NCBI GenBank assembly: GCA_948470905.1
Contig: CAOKQK010000010.1
Coordinates: 1-58,158, forward strand
Length of the DNA: 58,158 bases
Source of the DNA: an uncultured Lachnospiraceae bacterium
GTDB taxonomy: Bacteria; Bacillota; Clostridia; Lachnospirales; Lachnospiraceae
Direction of reading: 5' to 3'
In this document: in pieces, positions 34,660 through 44,009 of the stretch
Layout: every line of letters begins with the position of its first letter
Position numbering within the stretch: the first letter of the stretch is position 1
Notes under the pieces: model-generated
Seen by the model: only the letters and a program-made list of their open reading frames with translations
Databases searched by the model: none
What the model was told of the DNA's origin: nothing
Position numbers and translations under genes: made by a program

Positions 34660-34688
34660 TTGACTTGCCACTATGGCAATGATACTAT
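34660..34688 (+). promoter_or_regulatory. CDF exporter promoter with palindromic operator
   Basis: TTGACT (34660-34665), 17-bp spacer, TACTAT (34683-34688). A perfect inverted repeat TTGCCA-CTA-TGGCAA (34665-34679) fills the spacer, where a repressor would block RNA polymerase. The leader to 34891 is about 195 nt; I do not recognise a riboswitch in it. Confidence 0.75.
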
Positions 34689-34891
34689 TAACAAACTAAT
34701 GCATGTTTAGAAGCTGGTCCCTGCGCACAGATTCTTTCAGCAGCAAACAGTAATGTCTCAAAATCATGTAAATTCCGGCAAACTGTTCATAACCTTGCGG
34801 TTGGCACAAAACCAATGTGAATCATGCAGCCGCATTCAGCCATCAGCAGGGTATTGGTTTATGGGCAGAGCCCAAATGGGAGCGCTACATA

Positions 34892-36058
34892 ATGATCACT
34901 TTGCTTTCCAGGATATTTATCAAAAACGCCTCCGATGTACAACAGCCCTCCGTGCGGCAGGCATATGGGGTTCTCTGCGGCGCCGTGGGTATTTTTCTCA
35001 ATATCTGCCTCTTTACGGGAAAATTCATAGCAGGCAGCCTCAGCAACTCCATCGCCATTACCGCGGACGCTTTCAACAACCTTTCAGACGCGGGTTCTTC
35101 CATCATCACCCTGATCGGTTTCCGCATGGCCGGGCAAAAGCCCGATCCCGACCATCCCTTTGGGCATGGCCGCATTGAGTATATCTCCGGGCTGATCGTC
35201 TCCATGCTGATATGCCTGATGGGGCTGGAGCTCTTAAAAAGCTCCTTCACAAAGATCCTGCACCCGGAGGAATTTACCTTTTCCCCCGTGATCCTTGTGA
35301 TACTTGTTTCCTCCATACTTGTAAAATGCTACATGTATCTGTACAACAGGCGGATCGGCAGGAAAATAAATTCCGCCGCCATGTCAGCCACAGCCATGGA
35401 CTCCCTGAGCGACTCCATTGCAACCGCCATCGTCCTCATCTCCACCCTGACGGCACACTTCACAGAGCTTGCCATCGACGGCTGGTGCGGCCTGGCCGTT
35501 GGGCTGTTCATCTGCTATGCCGGGTACAGTGCCGCAAAGGATACCATCAGCCCCCTCCTGGGGCAGGCGCCGGACAAGGAGTTCGTACAACAGGTAAACG
35601 ACATCGTAATGGCGCACGAAGGGGTCCTGGGCATCCACGACCTGATCGTCCACAATTACGGGCCCGGCAGGGTTTTGATCTCCCTTCACGCGGAGGTGCC
35701 CGCGGACGGCGATATCCTGACGCTGCACGACATGATCGACACCATCGAGCACGAGCTGCGCAGCACATTAAACTGCCACGCTGTCATCCATATGGACCCC
35801 ATCCTGGTAAACGATGAGGAGACAGAGTCCCTGAAAAAAATGACAAAAGACCTTCTCGCGGAGATCAGCGATGCACTCACCATGCACGATTTCCGCATTG
35901 TCACTGGTCCCACCCACACCAACCTGATCTTTGATATCGTAGTGCCCTATGACTTCGCCCTGTCGGACGAAGATCTGGTACAGCTGATCAATGATAAAAT
36001 ACATGCCGGCAACCCCCAGTATTTCGCAGTGATCGACGTTGACAAGCAGATGATATAA
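34892..36058 (+). CDS. Cation diffusion facilitator (CDF) metal exporter
   Basis: A 388-residue cation/proton antiporter. Six-helix membrane domain with the transport-site motifs ADAFNNLSDAG in TM2 and SATAMDSLSDS in TM5, plus HPFGHGRIEYISGL, followed by a cytoplasmic ferredoxin-like domain (about 205-290) and a further C-terminal extension of about 90 residues with another beta-alpha repeat. The N-x3-D / D-x3-D pattern, without the histidine of zinc carriers, resembles manganese-type CDF proteins (inference). ATG 34892 (GGGAG nine bases upstream) is preferred over a longer frame. It stands alone between its operator-bearing promoter and a bidirectional terminator. Confidence 0.9.
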   Translation: MITLLSRIFIKNASDVQQPSVRQAYGVLCGAVGIFLNICLFTGKFIAGSLSNSIAITADAFNNLSDAGSSIITLIGFRMAGQKPDPDHPFGHGRIEYISGLIVSMLICLMGLELLKSSFTKILHPEEFTFSPVILVILVSSILVKCYMYLYNRRIGRKINSAAMSATAMDSLSDSIATAIVLISTLTAHFTELAIDGWCGLAVGLFICYAGYSAAKDTISPLLGQAPDKEFVQQVNDIVMAHEGVLGIHDLIVHNYGPGRVLISLHAEVPADGDILTLHDMIDTIEHELRSTLNCHAVIHMDPILVNDEETESLKKMTKDLLAEISDALTMHDFRIVTGPTHTNLIFDIVVPYDFALSDEDLVQLINDKIHAGNPQYFAVIDVDKQMI

Positions 36059-36096
36059 TACCCCATCTATCATTATACCTTGTACGCTTCTGTGTA

Positions 36097-36145
36097 CAAA
36101 AAAAGAGCATCCCTCCTCTTTCTGAATCGGGAATGCTCTTTTTTA
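36097..36145. terminator. Bidirectional terminator between convergent genes
   Basis: AAAAAGAGCATCCC and GGGAATGCTCTTTTTT form a long stem with A/T runs on both sides. It serves the CDF gene (plus) and the solute-binding gene at 36158 (minus). Confidence 0.9.
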
Positions 36146-36157
36146 TTACCCCTGAAA

Positions 36158-38713
36158 TCAGCTGTTCTCATCTACATAAAGCTGAACTCTGTTCTGGATG
36201 ACATCCGCCACCTCTTTAGCGTTCTTCTGGCCTGAGAAAAATGCCCCCATCTCCTCATTGATGATATTCATGATATCATTGTCCATGTATGGATGCTTGG
36301 TGATGGACTCTATCATTGCAACGGCGGTATCTACCTGCTCCTGGCTCATGGGCGGTATGGGGACTGCTTCCCCATTTATCCACATATGGTCCTCATATTC
36401 CACCTTTTCCCCATTTGAATTAATCCAATAAGGCTTCTGTGTCGCCTCCTGTGCCTTCTCCACAAAATATTTTTTCTGGACAGGCATGCCATAGCTTATA
36501 TTTGACTGATATTCGTCGGCGAGATAATATTTCAGGAAATCCCAGGCAACATCTTTATGTGCAGACTTTGCCGATATTGCATAGCACTCAGCTGCCTCCA
36601 CATAAGCTCCCTGGCCGCTCTCCGTAGGGAACCCTATATAGCTCACAGGTTCTCCAAAGGAACCGTTTACGATAGAGTTCAGATTGCCGATCGAACTAAC
36701 ATATGTCTGACAGAGGACAGTCCTGTTGTCCCTGTACTGGGATTCATAATTCGTCCAATAGTCCTCTCCGAAATAATCCTCTCCCAGCTCCTCCGGCAGT
36801 GTCTTGGCATATTCCATCAGCGCCATAAAGCCCTCTGTGTTAAAGTTGCACTTTCCCGTCTCCACGTCAACGAAATCACTTCCACAGAACTGCATTGCGA
36901 AATTAAAGAACGAACTCCTGGTCAGCTCTGAAATCAGGTTCGTGCCCTCGGGAAGCGATGCCATCACTTCCTGCATTTCCTTCATGGTCCAGGTATTCCG
37001 GTCGCCCACAACGGCAGTCTTGCCTATCATGGTCCTGGCGCGGAAGGCGGGGATCACATAATATAGTTTATCCTTCATGGTATATGCGTCAAACACATTA
37101 GTCATAAAATCAATCTGCGACAATTCCTCATCCTTTTCGATCAGCTCCCCGATGTCTGCCAGAAGCCTTTTTGCCGCATAATTGTCTGCCGTAAGGCCCG
37201 ATGTGTTCAGGATATCGGGCATATTGCCGGAAATAATGTCATTGTTGAGCTGTTTAACGCCCCCTTGATTGTCCTCATAGCTGTTATATTCCTGATAGGT
37301 CTTTACGACAATCCGGTACTCCTCGCTGCTTCTGTTGAACTCCACAACTCTCTGCCTCATTTCGCTGTCAATCCACATCCCTGCAAATGTCAGCACCGAC
37401 TTGTCCTTGATATCCTCCGGCTTCACATAGGTGAAAATACCTGCATGGGTGCTGTTGTCATAGGCTTCCAAAAATATGCCCATGAATCTGTTTTCGTCCA
37501 GCTCCACCACCCTGTCAAAGCCATAAATATTCATGTCAGAGTTGATAAAATCCATCTTCATGGTGCCTTCGGTGTCGCCGCCGTTTAAGGAATAAAGTCC
37601 TGTGGATGTACTGTAGATCAGATCTGAGCTTAGCCCTGCGGTCAGGCAGCTATAGCCCATCCAGCTAAAACTGGCGGGCAGCTGCTTCTCCACACCCAGC
37701 GTACCGGTATTCATATCATAATCCGCAATATATAGCTTCTGCCATTCGTTCTCGTCGCGGTATAATACCCAGAATTTGCCATCCTGCCTGCTGATAATAC
37801 TGTCCAGGTTATTAAAGACCTTCTCCAGGTTCTCCGGCAGCTTCGTTTTCCCCGAAGCTTTTCCCTGAGCGTCCAGAATCATTTGATAAGCACTATCCCC
37901 AGAGATCAGCAGGTTGACATTCCCCTCCGTGTCAACGGTATAATTGGATATATAGCAGTATTCCTCCTCTGTCTCCAGACCTTCCAGCTCTGTCTCCCGC
38001 TGGAAACTTCCGTCAGCATTCCACATACACAGGTACTGTGTGCGGGTATATATACTGTTTTCCGGGTTCTCGTAATCGTCATAAGAGTAAATATGTCTCT
38101 TGACGCCATAGATATTGCCGTCTGCACCAATCTTGAACATATTGTAGCTGCTGTTCTCCCAGACGTTGTTATTTACAGGCTCATCCGCAGAGACATCCAC
38201 ACCCGAATCCGTACCTGTGCCGGATTCCGTATCCGGGTCTGTCTCTGTATCCGTCACTTCGTCCGCATCATCCGTGGAAGGCGTTGTCTCCATCGTCGCC
38301 GGACGCGACCGAAGCATCACCCCAGGTACCGGCATCGTGCTGATACCGCCGTTGGAAATACCCGTAGACCCATTATTGTCTACAGGGATCTGCAGCGTCA
38401 CTGACTTCGCCTCGCTGCCGTCCTCCTTCATGGAAACAAGCCTGATATCCGCATCTCTGTTCCCTTCAAAATCCCCTTTATCATTCCAGTGATACACCTG
38501 CACCAGCATGTATATGGTGTCCTCCTTCCGGACACTCTCCATAATGCTGATATCCTGTCCAAGATCAGGGAGCTTGATCTCCTGATATTTGTACACATGC
38601 TCCTTTGCAAGCCCGGAATTTACTTCCTTTTTCTTGCCGCAGCCGGGCAGTGACACCGCCATTGCCATGGCAAGCCCAACACACACAAACTTTTTCAACC
38701 ATCCTTTTTTCAT
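36158..38713 (-). CDS. Extracellular solute-binding lipoprotein with N-terminal propeller-like domain (paralogue 2)
   Basis: An 851-residue lipoprotein. Signal MKKGWLKKFVCVGLAMAMAVSLPGC with Cys near 25. An acidic Thr/Asp/Glu-rich linker (about 145-180) interrupts an N-terminal domain whose repeated GxDGxIYG- and DxxGN-type strands look like a beta-propeller (about 35-430). The C-terminal part (about 440-851) is a family 1 sugar-binding fold (VVEFNRSSEEYRIVVKTYQEY ... AWDFLKYYLADEYQSNISYGMP ... VIQNRVQLYVDEN). It is clearly paralogous to the protein at 44010, especially at the C terminus. GGAGG precedes the ATG. Last gene of the ABC/HlyD operon. Confidence 0.85.
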   Translation of the reverse strand: MKKGWLKKFVCVGLAMAMAVSLPGCGKKKEVNSGLAKEHVYKYQEIKLPDLGQDISIMESVRKEDTIYMLVQVYHWNDKGDFEGNRDADIRLVSMKEDGSEAKSVTLQIPVDNNGSTGISNGGISTMPVPGVMLRSRPATMETTPSTDDADEVTDTETDPDTESGTGTDSGVDVSADEPVNNNVWENSSYNMFKIGADGNIYGVKRHIYSYDDYENPENSIYTRTQYLCMWNADGSFQRETELEGLETEEEYCYISNYTVDTEGNVNLLISGDSAYQMILDAQGKASGKTKLPENLEKVFNNLDSIISRQDGKFWVLYRDENEWQKLYIADYDMNTGTLGVEKQLPASFSWMGYSCLTAGLSSDLIYSTSTGLYSLNGGDTEGTMKMDFINSDMNIYGFDRVVELDENRFMGIFLEAYDNSTHAGIFTYVKPEDIKDKSVLTFAGMWIDSEMRQRVVEFNRSSEEYRIVVKTYQEYNSYEDNQGGVKQLNNDIISGNMPDILNTSGLTADNYAAKRLLADIGELIEKDEELSQIDFMTNVFDAYTMKDKLYYVIPAFRARTMIGKTAVVGDRNTWTMKEMQEVMASLPEGTNLISELTRSSFFNFAMQFCGSDFVDVETGKCNFNTEGFMALMEYAKTLPEELGEDYFGEDYWTNYESQYRDNRTVLCQTYVSSIGNLNSIVNGSFGEPVSYIGFPTESGQGAYVEAAECYAISAKSAHKDVAWDFLKYYLADEYQSNISYGMPVQKKYFVEKAQEATQKPYWINSNGEKVEYEDHMWINGEAVPIPPMSQEQVDTAVAMIESITKHPYMDNDIMNIINEEMGAFFSGQKNAKEVADVIQNRVQLYVDENS

Positions 38714-38754
38714 AAAGTCCTCCTTTTTCCTACCTCTGTCACCATTCTGCCAGA

Positions 38755-40005
38755 TTATTTCATCTTGTTCTTCTTCCTTTCTTTTTCTGCCTGTTTGAGC
38801 TCCTGCCTGATTTCCTTCTTCCGTCTTTTTTCTGCCCTTTTTATCGCCTTATCCAGCTTCCGATCTCTTTTGGCAGCTGTCTCATCCATTTCCCTGGCTG
38901 CCCCATTGCCTTTCTCCCGGTTCCTGCCCTGTTTCTTTCTCTGCTTCCGCTCCTTCCTGCCCAGCCTTCCCGCACGCAGCTTTTCCACCAGCCGCTCCGC
39001 CTTGTCCTTGACCTTCAGGTAGACATCCCTGATGGTCCAGCCCTTATGCCGCCACCAGATCCCAAAAAGCACCAGCGCAAGCCCCACAGGATATAGGAGA
39101 AACAGCAGTTCAAACACCGTCACCACCAGGAGAATGTCGCCATATCCCCTGGCAATGTTTTCCCAATAGGGATAGACGATCGCCCTGCTGTTCATGGAAC
39201 GCGTACCAAAGGTCCCGATCGACTTTATCCTGTTGACAAAGGAAAATCTGGAAGTGTTTTCAATCACCTCCGTCTGTTTCTCGTCAGAACCCAGATTTTT
39301 CTTTATATAATCATACGCAAAGCTGCTGACAGGATTGGGCATTACAATCTCATAATGATTGATGGCATTGCACTTGCCCAGAGATTTCAAGGTCTTATAG
39401 GAGACATACGCCACAGTGCCATTCAGCCCTGCCGCCTCCGCAAGCCGCCCGTCCGGACGCTCCACCACCCCTGTCACGATATAGGGATAGCCTCCGATGA
39501 ACACAGTCATCCCCGCCACATTATTGGAACCAAAAAGCTGCCAGGCGGCATCCCTGTCGATCACGCAGTAATTATTTTCCGTGTCGCTACCCGAAAAATA
39601 GGAACCCGACACCAAAGTCAGGGGATGGAGCAGGAAAAAATCCCCTCCAAACCCGATGGCATTCACATTTTTCAGATTTGTCCTGTCTGACGAGATCGAT
39701 ATGGTGCCGTCCGCGCTGTACGTATCTGCCCAGAGCCTGGCTCCTGAATCTTCCTCCGGCATGGAGACGCCCGCATCCTCCAGAGCCCTGTCGATGCCAT
39801 GCTCAAAACCAATGATCCTGTCTTCTGTAATACCTGCATCCGCCGAGAAAAAACAGCTTATCTGGGAAGCATCCCCTTCACTGCTCCACCTTTCGGCGGC
39901 ATTTTGTTCCGGCAGGCTGCGCTCCATATGCCCTGCCACAAACAGCAGGATTAAAAATATCAGAAAAGATATCCCTCCGCTTATGCCCAGTACTATTTTC
40001 TTCAT
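38755..40005 (-). CDS. MacB-core-like bitopic membrane protein with highly basic tail
   Basis: A 416-residue protein resembling the extracytoplasmic core domain of MacB/FtsX permeases but without their remaining helices. TM1 at about 4-24, extracytoplasmic domain about 30-295 (TNLKNVNAIGFGGDFFLLHP, VSGSYFSGSDTENNYCVIDRDAAWQLFG, TVFIGGYPYIVTGVVE), TM2 at about 305-330 (LLVVTVFELLFLLYPVGLALV), then a cytoplasmic tail of about 85 residues made mostly of Lys, Arg and Glu. It follows the HlyD-like gene by 30 bp. No ATPase or true MacB is adjacent. It may be a scaffold for the HlyD-like adaptor or the solute-binding proteins (inference). Confidence 0.75.
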   Translation of the reverse strand: MKKIVLGISGGISFLIFLILLFVAGHMERSLPEQNAAERWSSEGDASQISCFFSADAGITEDRIIGFEHGIDRALEDAGVSMPEEDSGARLWADTYSADGTISISSDRTNLKNVNAIGFGGDFFLLHPLTLVSGSYFSGSDTENNYCVIDRDAAWQLFGSNNVAGMTVFIGGYPYIVTGVVERPDGRLAEAAGLNGTVAYVSYKTLKSLGKCNAINHYEIVMPNPVSSFAYDYIKKNLGSDEKQTEVIENTSRFSFVNRIKSIGTFGTRSMNSRAIVYPYWENIARGYGDILLVVTVFELLFLLYPVGLALVLFGIWWRHKGWTIRDVYLKVKDKAERLVEKLRAGRLGRKERKQRKKQGRNREKGNGAAREMDETAAKRDRKLDKAIKRAEKRRKKEIRQELKQAEKERKKNKMK

Positions 40006-40035
40006 CGCTACACTCCGTTCCTGAGACTATTCTGA

Positions 40036-41859
40036 TCAATCCGGAAGCCTGACCAGATTGCCCGCCTCTACCGGCTTCGTTGAGGTAGTAATGACAAACT
40101 CATACCCCCCAAGCGCCCCGCTGACCGCCGACTGCGTCTCATCACTTGCAATAACCTGTACATCTACACGGCTCGCCGTATAGCGGGTTCCCAGAGGGCT
40201 GCCCTTGGATACCACGATCAGGATAAACTTTCCGTTGTTGTCCTCACGAATGGCGCTGTTCGGAACAATAAAGTTGTAGTTAGAGCTTTTCTGCCCTATG
40301 GTAAAACTTAAACTCTGACCTGCCACCACGGAACCCGTCACATTGAAGGTCAGGAGCTTGTTCTGCCCGCGGCTGTCAGGATCGGGCTGTATGCTCGCCA
40401 GCGTCACAGTCACATCGTCATATCTCCATGCATTAACCAGGCTCCCCACATCACCTACGGAAAGCTTCTTTGCCACCTCATTGGTAGCGGAATATTTCAG
40501 AGTAAAGCCCTGGCCCTCGCGCTGCATGACCACCACAGGCGTCGTGGTTGAAGTCTCATTTCCCGCTGTCACGTTGACGGCTGTGACTGTCCCCGAGATG
40601 GGCGCCGTTATCGTTGTCCCTCCCGCCTTCTCCGTCAGCTCATCCACCAGCTTCTGCGCATCCTTGATCGCGTCAAGGTATTTCTGGAGACCCGTCACGT
40701 TTCCCGCCCTGTTGACCAGCTCCGTCAGGGCCTCCTTCTTTTCCTCCAGTTCCCTGCTCCTTGCATCCAGCTGCTCTTTTTTTGCATCCAGCTGCTTCTG
40801 CATTGACTCTGTATCCCCCTTGGCAGCTTCCTCCAGCTGGGACAGCTGCTTCTGGATATTGTACTTATTCATTTCCAGCTGGGTGATTTCACCCTTCAGG
40901 CTTAAAATCTGGTTGCTTCTATCATCATCAACTTTTTTTAAACTGATATATTCCTTCTCCGCCTCTTCAAAAATCGGCTCCCAGTAATCATAGCTGTTTT
41001 CGGCCTCATCAAAAGCATCCTCGGCTTCCCTCAGCTCATCCTCCAGCTTCTTCTTCTCCGCCGCGTCTGTCCCGGTATACTGATTCAGTCTGTCCCTTGC
41101 GGCTTCCATCCTGCTCCTGGTGCTGTTCAATTCACTTTTTGCCGTATTCAGCTCCCTCTCCGCAGAATCTCTCTCGTCTTTCGCCTCACTCAGCTCCTTG
41201 GAGGCATTGGTGCTGATGTTTTGTATATAGTCTATGGTCTGCTGGCGGTCATTGATCTGTGTCTCCACAGTCTCCAACTGCGTCCTCAGCGGCTCTGTCA
41301 CAGTCCCCTCAAATTGTTCCGTCGCCTTCAGCGCCGCTTCTCCGTCCTTTACCGCAGTCTCCGCAGCCTTCACCGCCTTTTCTGCAGCCTCCACCGCGCT
41401 CTGTGCCCTGGAGATCTGGTCCCTGTATTTTTCCGACGTGACGCCCTGGTTTGCGTCAGAAATGTCGGAAGATGTATATTTATCGCTCAGGATCGCACTG
41501 TCATACTCAGCCTGCGCCGCCTTCAGCGCCTTCTTTGCCTCGTCCAGTTCCTTGCTGTCCCTGTCCTCCAGATAGACCAGCACATCACCCTTCTGGACCT
41601 CCATTCCGGTGCGGACCGCAACGCTTGCCACCTTTCTGCTCTCCGTGACCTTCACCTCATAGGGGTCAACACTCTCAACCGTTCCCGTGATATTGGCTTT
41701 TGCAGTGATCGTACCCGACTGCACATACTGCGTCGCCACTTCCGGCAGTGACCAGTTCTGGATGGTACTGGAGAAAAATGTCAGCACCAGCATCACTGAC
41801 AAAAACACGATTGCCGCCGTCTTGACCCATTCTCTCTTTTTTCTTCCACTCTCGTTCAT
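40036..41859 (-). CDS. HlyD/RND-type membrane-fusion (adaptor) protein
   Basis: A 607-residue single-span adaptor. TM at about 12-32 (AAIVFLSVMLVLTFFSSTIQ). First biotinyl-lipoyl half at about 50-95 (GTVESVDPYEVKVTESRKVASVAVRTGMEVQKGDVLVYL, seen as the TVxxxxG-x-KGDVLVYL pattern), a long coiled-coil hairpin (about 105-400, rich in Ala/Glu/Lys), second lipoyl half (ITAPISGTVTAVNVTAGNET), and beta-barrel and membrane-proximal domains to the end. Such adaptors in Gram-positive bacteria normally serve MacAB-like exporters. Here it sits between two sugar-ABC permease genes and a MacB-core-like protein with no exporter ATPase. GAGGAG lies nine bases before the ATG. Confidence 0.87.
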   Translation of the reverse strand: MNESGRKKREWVKTAAIVFLSVMLVLTFFSSTIQNWSLPEVATQYVQSGTITAKANITGTVESVDPYEVKVTESRKVASVAVRTGMEVQKGDVLVYLEDRDSKELDEAKKALKAAQAEYDSAILSDKYTSSDISDANQGVTSEKYRDQISRAQSAVEAAEKAVKAAETAVKDGEAALKATEQFEGTVTEPLRTQLETVETQINDRQQTIDYIQNISTNASKELSEAKDERDSAERELNTAKSELNSTRSRMEAARDRLNQYTGTDAAEKKKLEDELREAEDAFDEAENSYDYWEPIFEEAEKEYISLKKVDDDRSNQILSLKGEITQLEMNKYNIQKQLSQLEEAAKGDTESMQKQLDAKKEQLDARSRELEEKKEALTELVNRAGNVTGLQKYLDAIKDAQKLVDELTEKAGGTTITAPISGTVTAVNVTAGNETSTTTPVVVMQREGQGFTLKYSATNEVAKKLSVGDVGSLVNAWRYDDVTVTLASIQPDPDSRGQNKLLTFNVTGSVVAGQSLSFTIGQKSSNYNFIVPNSAIREDNNGKFILIVVSKGSPLGTRYTASRVDVQVIASDETQSAVSGALGGYEFVITTSTKPVEAGNLVRLPD

Positions 41860-41916
41860 TGCTTTTCACTCCTCAAATTAATTTATAGCTGCGGGGTATT
41901 TGATCATGTGACACAT

Positions 41917-42810
41917 TCAGCCCTTGATCCCGCCCTGGTAGGTGATCCCGTCCACCAGATATTCTTCCCCATACAGGAATATCAACAGGCTGGGGACCAT
42001 GTAAATAGTTGCCACTGCAAACGCAAGCCCAATCTCGCCGGAATTGATCTTGCTTAAGAATACTGACAGGGGATGCTTCTCCGCGTCAGTCAGCAGGATC
42101 AGCGGCTGCTCCACCATGTTCCAGTAGTCGATAAACACCAGGATTGCCGCGGAGCAGATTGCTCCTTTGCACAGCGGCATGCATATTTTTCTAAAAATCT
42201 TCCACTCCCCGGCGCCGTCTATCTGCGCCGCCTCGATGACCGACTCCGGAATCCTCCTCATAAACTTTGTCAGAAGGAATACCGCAAAGGGAGAGAAGAT
42301 TCCCGGCAGCCATATGGCCCAGTTGGTATTGAGCATGTTCAGCCAGTCGCTCACCAGGTAGTTCGGCACCAGCGTGACCTGATAAGGCATCAGCATCAAT
42401 ATAATGTATACAAAGAAAATAAGCTCCCTGATCCTGCCGCGATATCTGGCAAAGCCATAGGAGGCCAGGCTTGCCACGATCAGCTGGAATATCACGATCG
42501 GCCCTACCAGGATAACCGAATTCCAGAATTTCAGCAGATAGTCAGGGCTCTTGAACAGCACCGTGATATACTGGCTGAAAGATACCATGTCAGGAATAAA
42601 TTTCAGGTTCACCTTCTCAGATATGTAAACCTTTCCTCCGTTGGCATCCACGGCAAAAACCGTACCGTAATTTGAGGAAATCTCCGATGCCGACATAAAG
42701 GAGTTGGTAATGGTCAGCACAATGGGCATCAGGAACAAAAGCGCAAATGCCGCCGCGACCATGGTGGCAAGTGCAATCTTCGCCCCGCTGAAGATTTTCT
42801 TCTTCTTCAT
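41917..42810 (-). CDS. Sugar-type ABC transporter permease (MalG/AraQ family)
   Basis: A 297-residue membrane permease. Six helices; the EAA loop is EAAQIDGAGEWKIFRKICMPLCKGAI, matching the family signature EAAxxDGA-x6-I-x-LP. C-terminal GLAFAVATIYMVPSLLIFLYG and YLVDGITYQGGIKG are typical of MalG-like subunits. The start overlaps the preceding permease stop by 4 bp (ATGA). A hydrophilic loop of about 40 residues after TM1 (FAVDANGGKVYISEKVNL) is longer than usual. No ATPase gene is present; such systems in Firmicutes often share an MsmK-type ATPase encoded elsewhere. Confidence 0.92.
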   Translation of the reverse strand: MKKKKIFSGAKIALATMVAAAFALLFLMPIVLTITNSFMSASEISSNYGTVFAVDANGGKVYISEKVNLKFIPDMVSFSQYITVLFKSPDYLLKFWNSVILVGPIVIFQLIVASLASYGFARYRGRIRELIFFVYIILMLMPYQVTLVPNYLVSDWLNMLNTNWAIWLPGIFSPFAVFLLTKFMRRIPESVIEAAQIDGAGEWKIFRKICMPLCKGAICSAAILVFIDYWNMVEQPLILLTDAEKHPLSVFLSKINSGEIGLAFAVATIYMVPSLLIFLYGEEYLVDGITYQGGIKG

Positions 42811-43949
42811 CCTTCCACATCCTTTCCGAAGCGATCCTCTGCAATAAACAGAATACCAATGATCACCACCATGACGATCGCCATCATAATCGCCGCCGCT
42901 GACAGCATCTGGTAATCCAGACGTTTGAACATATTATTCATGTAATGCTGCAGCATATAAACAGAATCATAAGGGTAATCATTCGTCAGCAGATATACTT
43001 CCCTGAACACCTTAAAGGAGTTGATCAGAGACATGATCGTCACAAACAATATCGTCGAGGACAGATACCTTATCTTAATATGGAAGAAAGTCTGCAGAGG
43101 CGTGGCGCTCTCCAGCTTCGCCACCTCCAGGATATCCTGTGGTATGCTGGCCAGAGCTGCCATGAAAAGAATCATGTTGTAGCCCAGATTCTTCCACAGA
43201 AACAGTATGACCACTACAATCAGCCCATACTCTGATTTCATCCAGTCGATCTTGCTCAGGCCAAAGACCCCCAGCATATCGTTGACCGCCCCGTTATAAT
43301 GAAAGAGCACCTGCCAGATCAGCACAATAGAAGCCACCGGCACCATCATGGGACTTAAGAAAAAAGTCCTGAACTGACTTCGGAAGGGCAGCTTCGCCTC
43401 CAGCACGATTGCCAAAAGGAGCGACAGCACCACCGCCAACGGCACCGCTACCGCAGAAAAGACCGCCGTATTGTGTACCGCCTTCTGGAATGCCGCGTTG
43501 TTGATAACATCGATAAAATTTTCCAAGTAGACAAACTCTGTGTTCACAGGGCTGTCTATCAGGGAATAAAAAATGACAACCAGAAACGGCGCCAGGAAAA
43601 ATGTCAGCACTCCCAGGAAACTGGGGGCGATAAACGCCCCTGACTTGATCTTAATCTTCCGTGTCGTCCTTGTGTTCTTAATATGTACCCTGGCCTGCAT
43701 GTCATGACCAGCTGCCGCAGCGCCCTTCTTCGCCCGGGCGTGCCCCGGCGCGCTTTTCGGCTGCCCCGCCCGGCCTGACGCTTTGCCGCCGCGCTTTTCG
43801 GCTGCCCTGGCGCGCTTTGCTTCCGCCTTGACGCGTTTTGCTTCCGCCTTTTCCCGCTTTGCTGCCATTTTGTCACGCTTTTTTTCTTTGCCGCGTTCTT
43901 CGGACAGCCCCAGGACTGTCTCCCATCCGTCTTTTTGTTTCCTGCTCAC
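42807..43949 (-). CDS. Sugar-type ABC transporter permease (MalF/UgpA family) with basic N-terminal tail
   Basis: A 380-residue permease. The core (about 105-380) has six helices and the EAA motif LEVAKLESATPLQTFFHIKIRYL, a degenerate form in which the usual DGA is ESA. The first 100 residues are an unusual Lys/Ala/Arg-rich tail (KREKAEAKRVKAEAKRARAA ... GRAGQPKSAPGHARAKKG), far longer than normal and predicted to be cytoplasmic. GTG start with GAGGAA about seven bases upstream. It follows the lipoprotein gene by 60 bp that contains a dispersed palindrome (43975-43993), and overlaps the next permease by 4 bp. Confidence 0.9.
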   Translation of the reverse strand: MSRKQKDGWETVLGLSEERGKEKKRDKMAAKREKAEAKRVKAEAKRARAAEKRGGKASGRAGQPKSAPGHARAKKGAAAAGHDMQARVHIKNTRTTRKIKIKSGAFIAPSFLGVLTFFLAPFLVVIFYSLIDSPVNTEFVYLENFIDVINNAAFQKAVHNTAVFSAVAVPLAVVLSLLLAIVLEAKLPFRSQFRTFFLSPMMVPVASIVLIWQVLFHYNGAVNDMLGVFGLSKIDWMKSEYGLIVVVILFLWKNLGYNMILFMAALASIPQDILEVAKLESATPLQTFFHIKIRYLSSTILFVTIMSLINSFKVFREVYLLTNDYPYDSVYMLQHYMNNMFKRLDYQMLSAAAIMMAIVMVVIIGILFIAEDRFGKDVEG

Positions 43950-43974
43950 CTTAATTCCTCATTTCAAAACATAT

Positions 43975-43993
43975 ATTCCCGCGGGCAATGAGT
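43975..43993. repeat. ATTCCCGCGGGCAATGAGTC dispersed palindrome
   Basis: One of three copies (with 27541-27560 and, reversed, 32681-32700). It contains the palindromic core TTCCCGCGGGCAA and lies between the solute-binding gene and the first permease, where it could act as an mRNA-processing hairpin. Confidence 0.6.
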
Positions 43994-44009
43994 CACAAAT
44001 GCCGCAGCC

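Noticed and set aside
34689-34891. NiCo or yybP-ykoY riboswitch in the CDF leader
   Set aside because: I could not match the conserved core sequences of either class; a covariance-model search would settle it.
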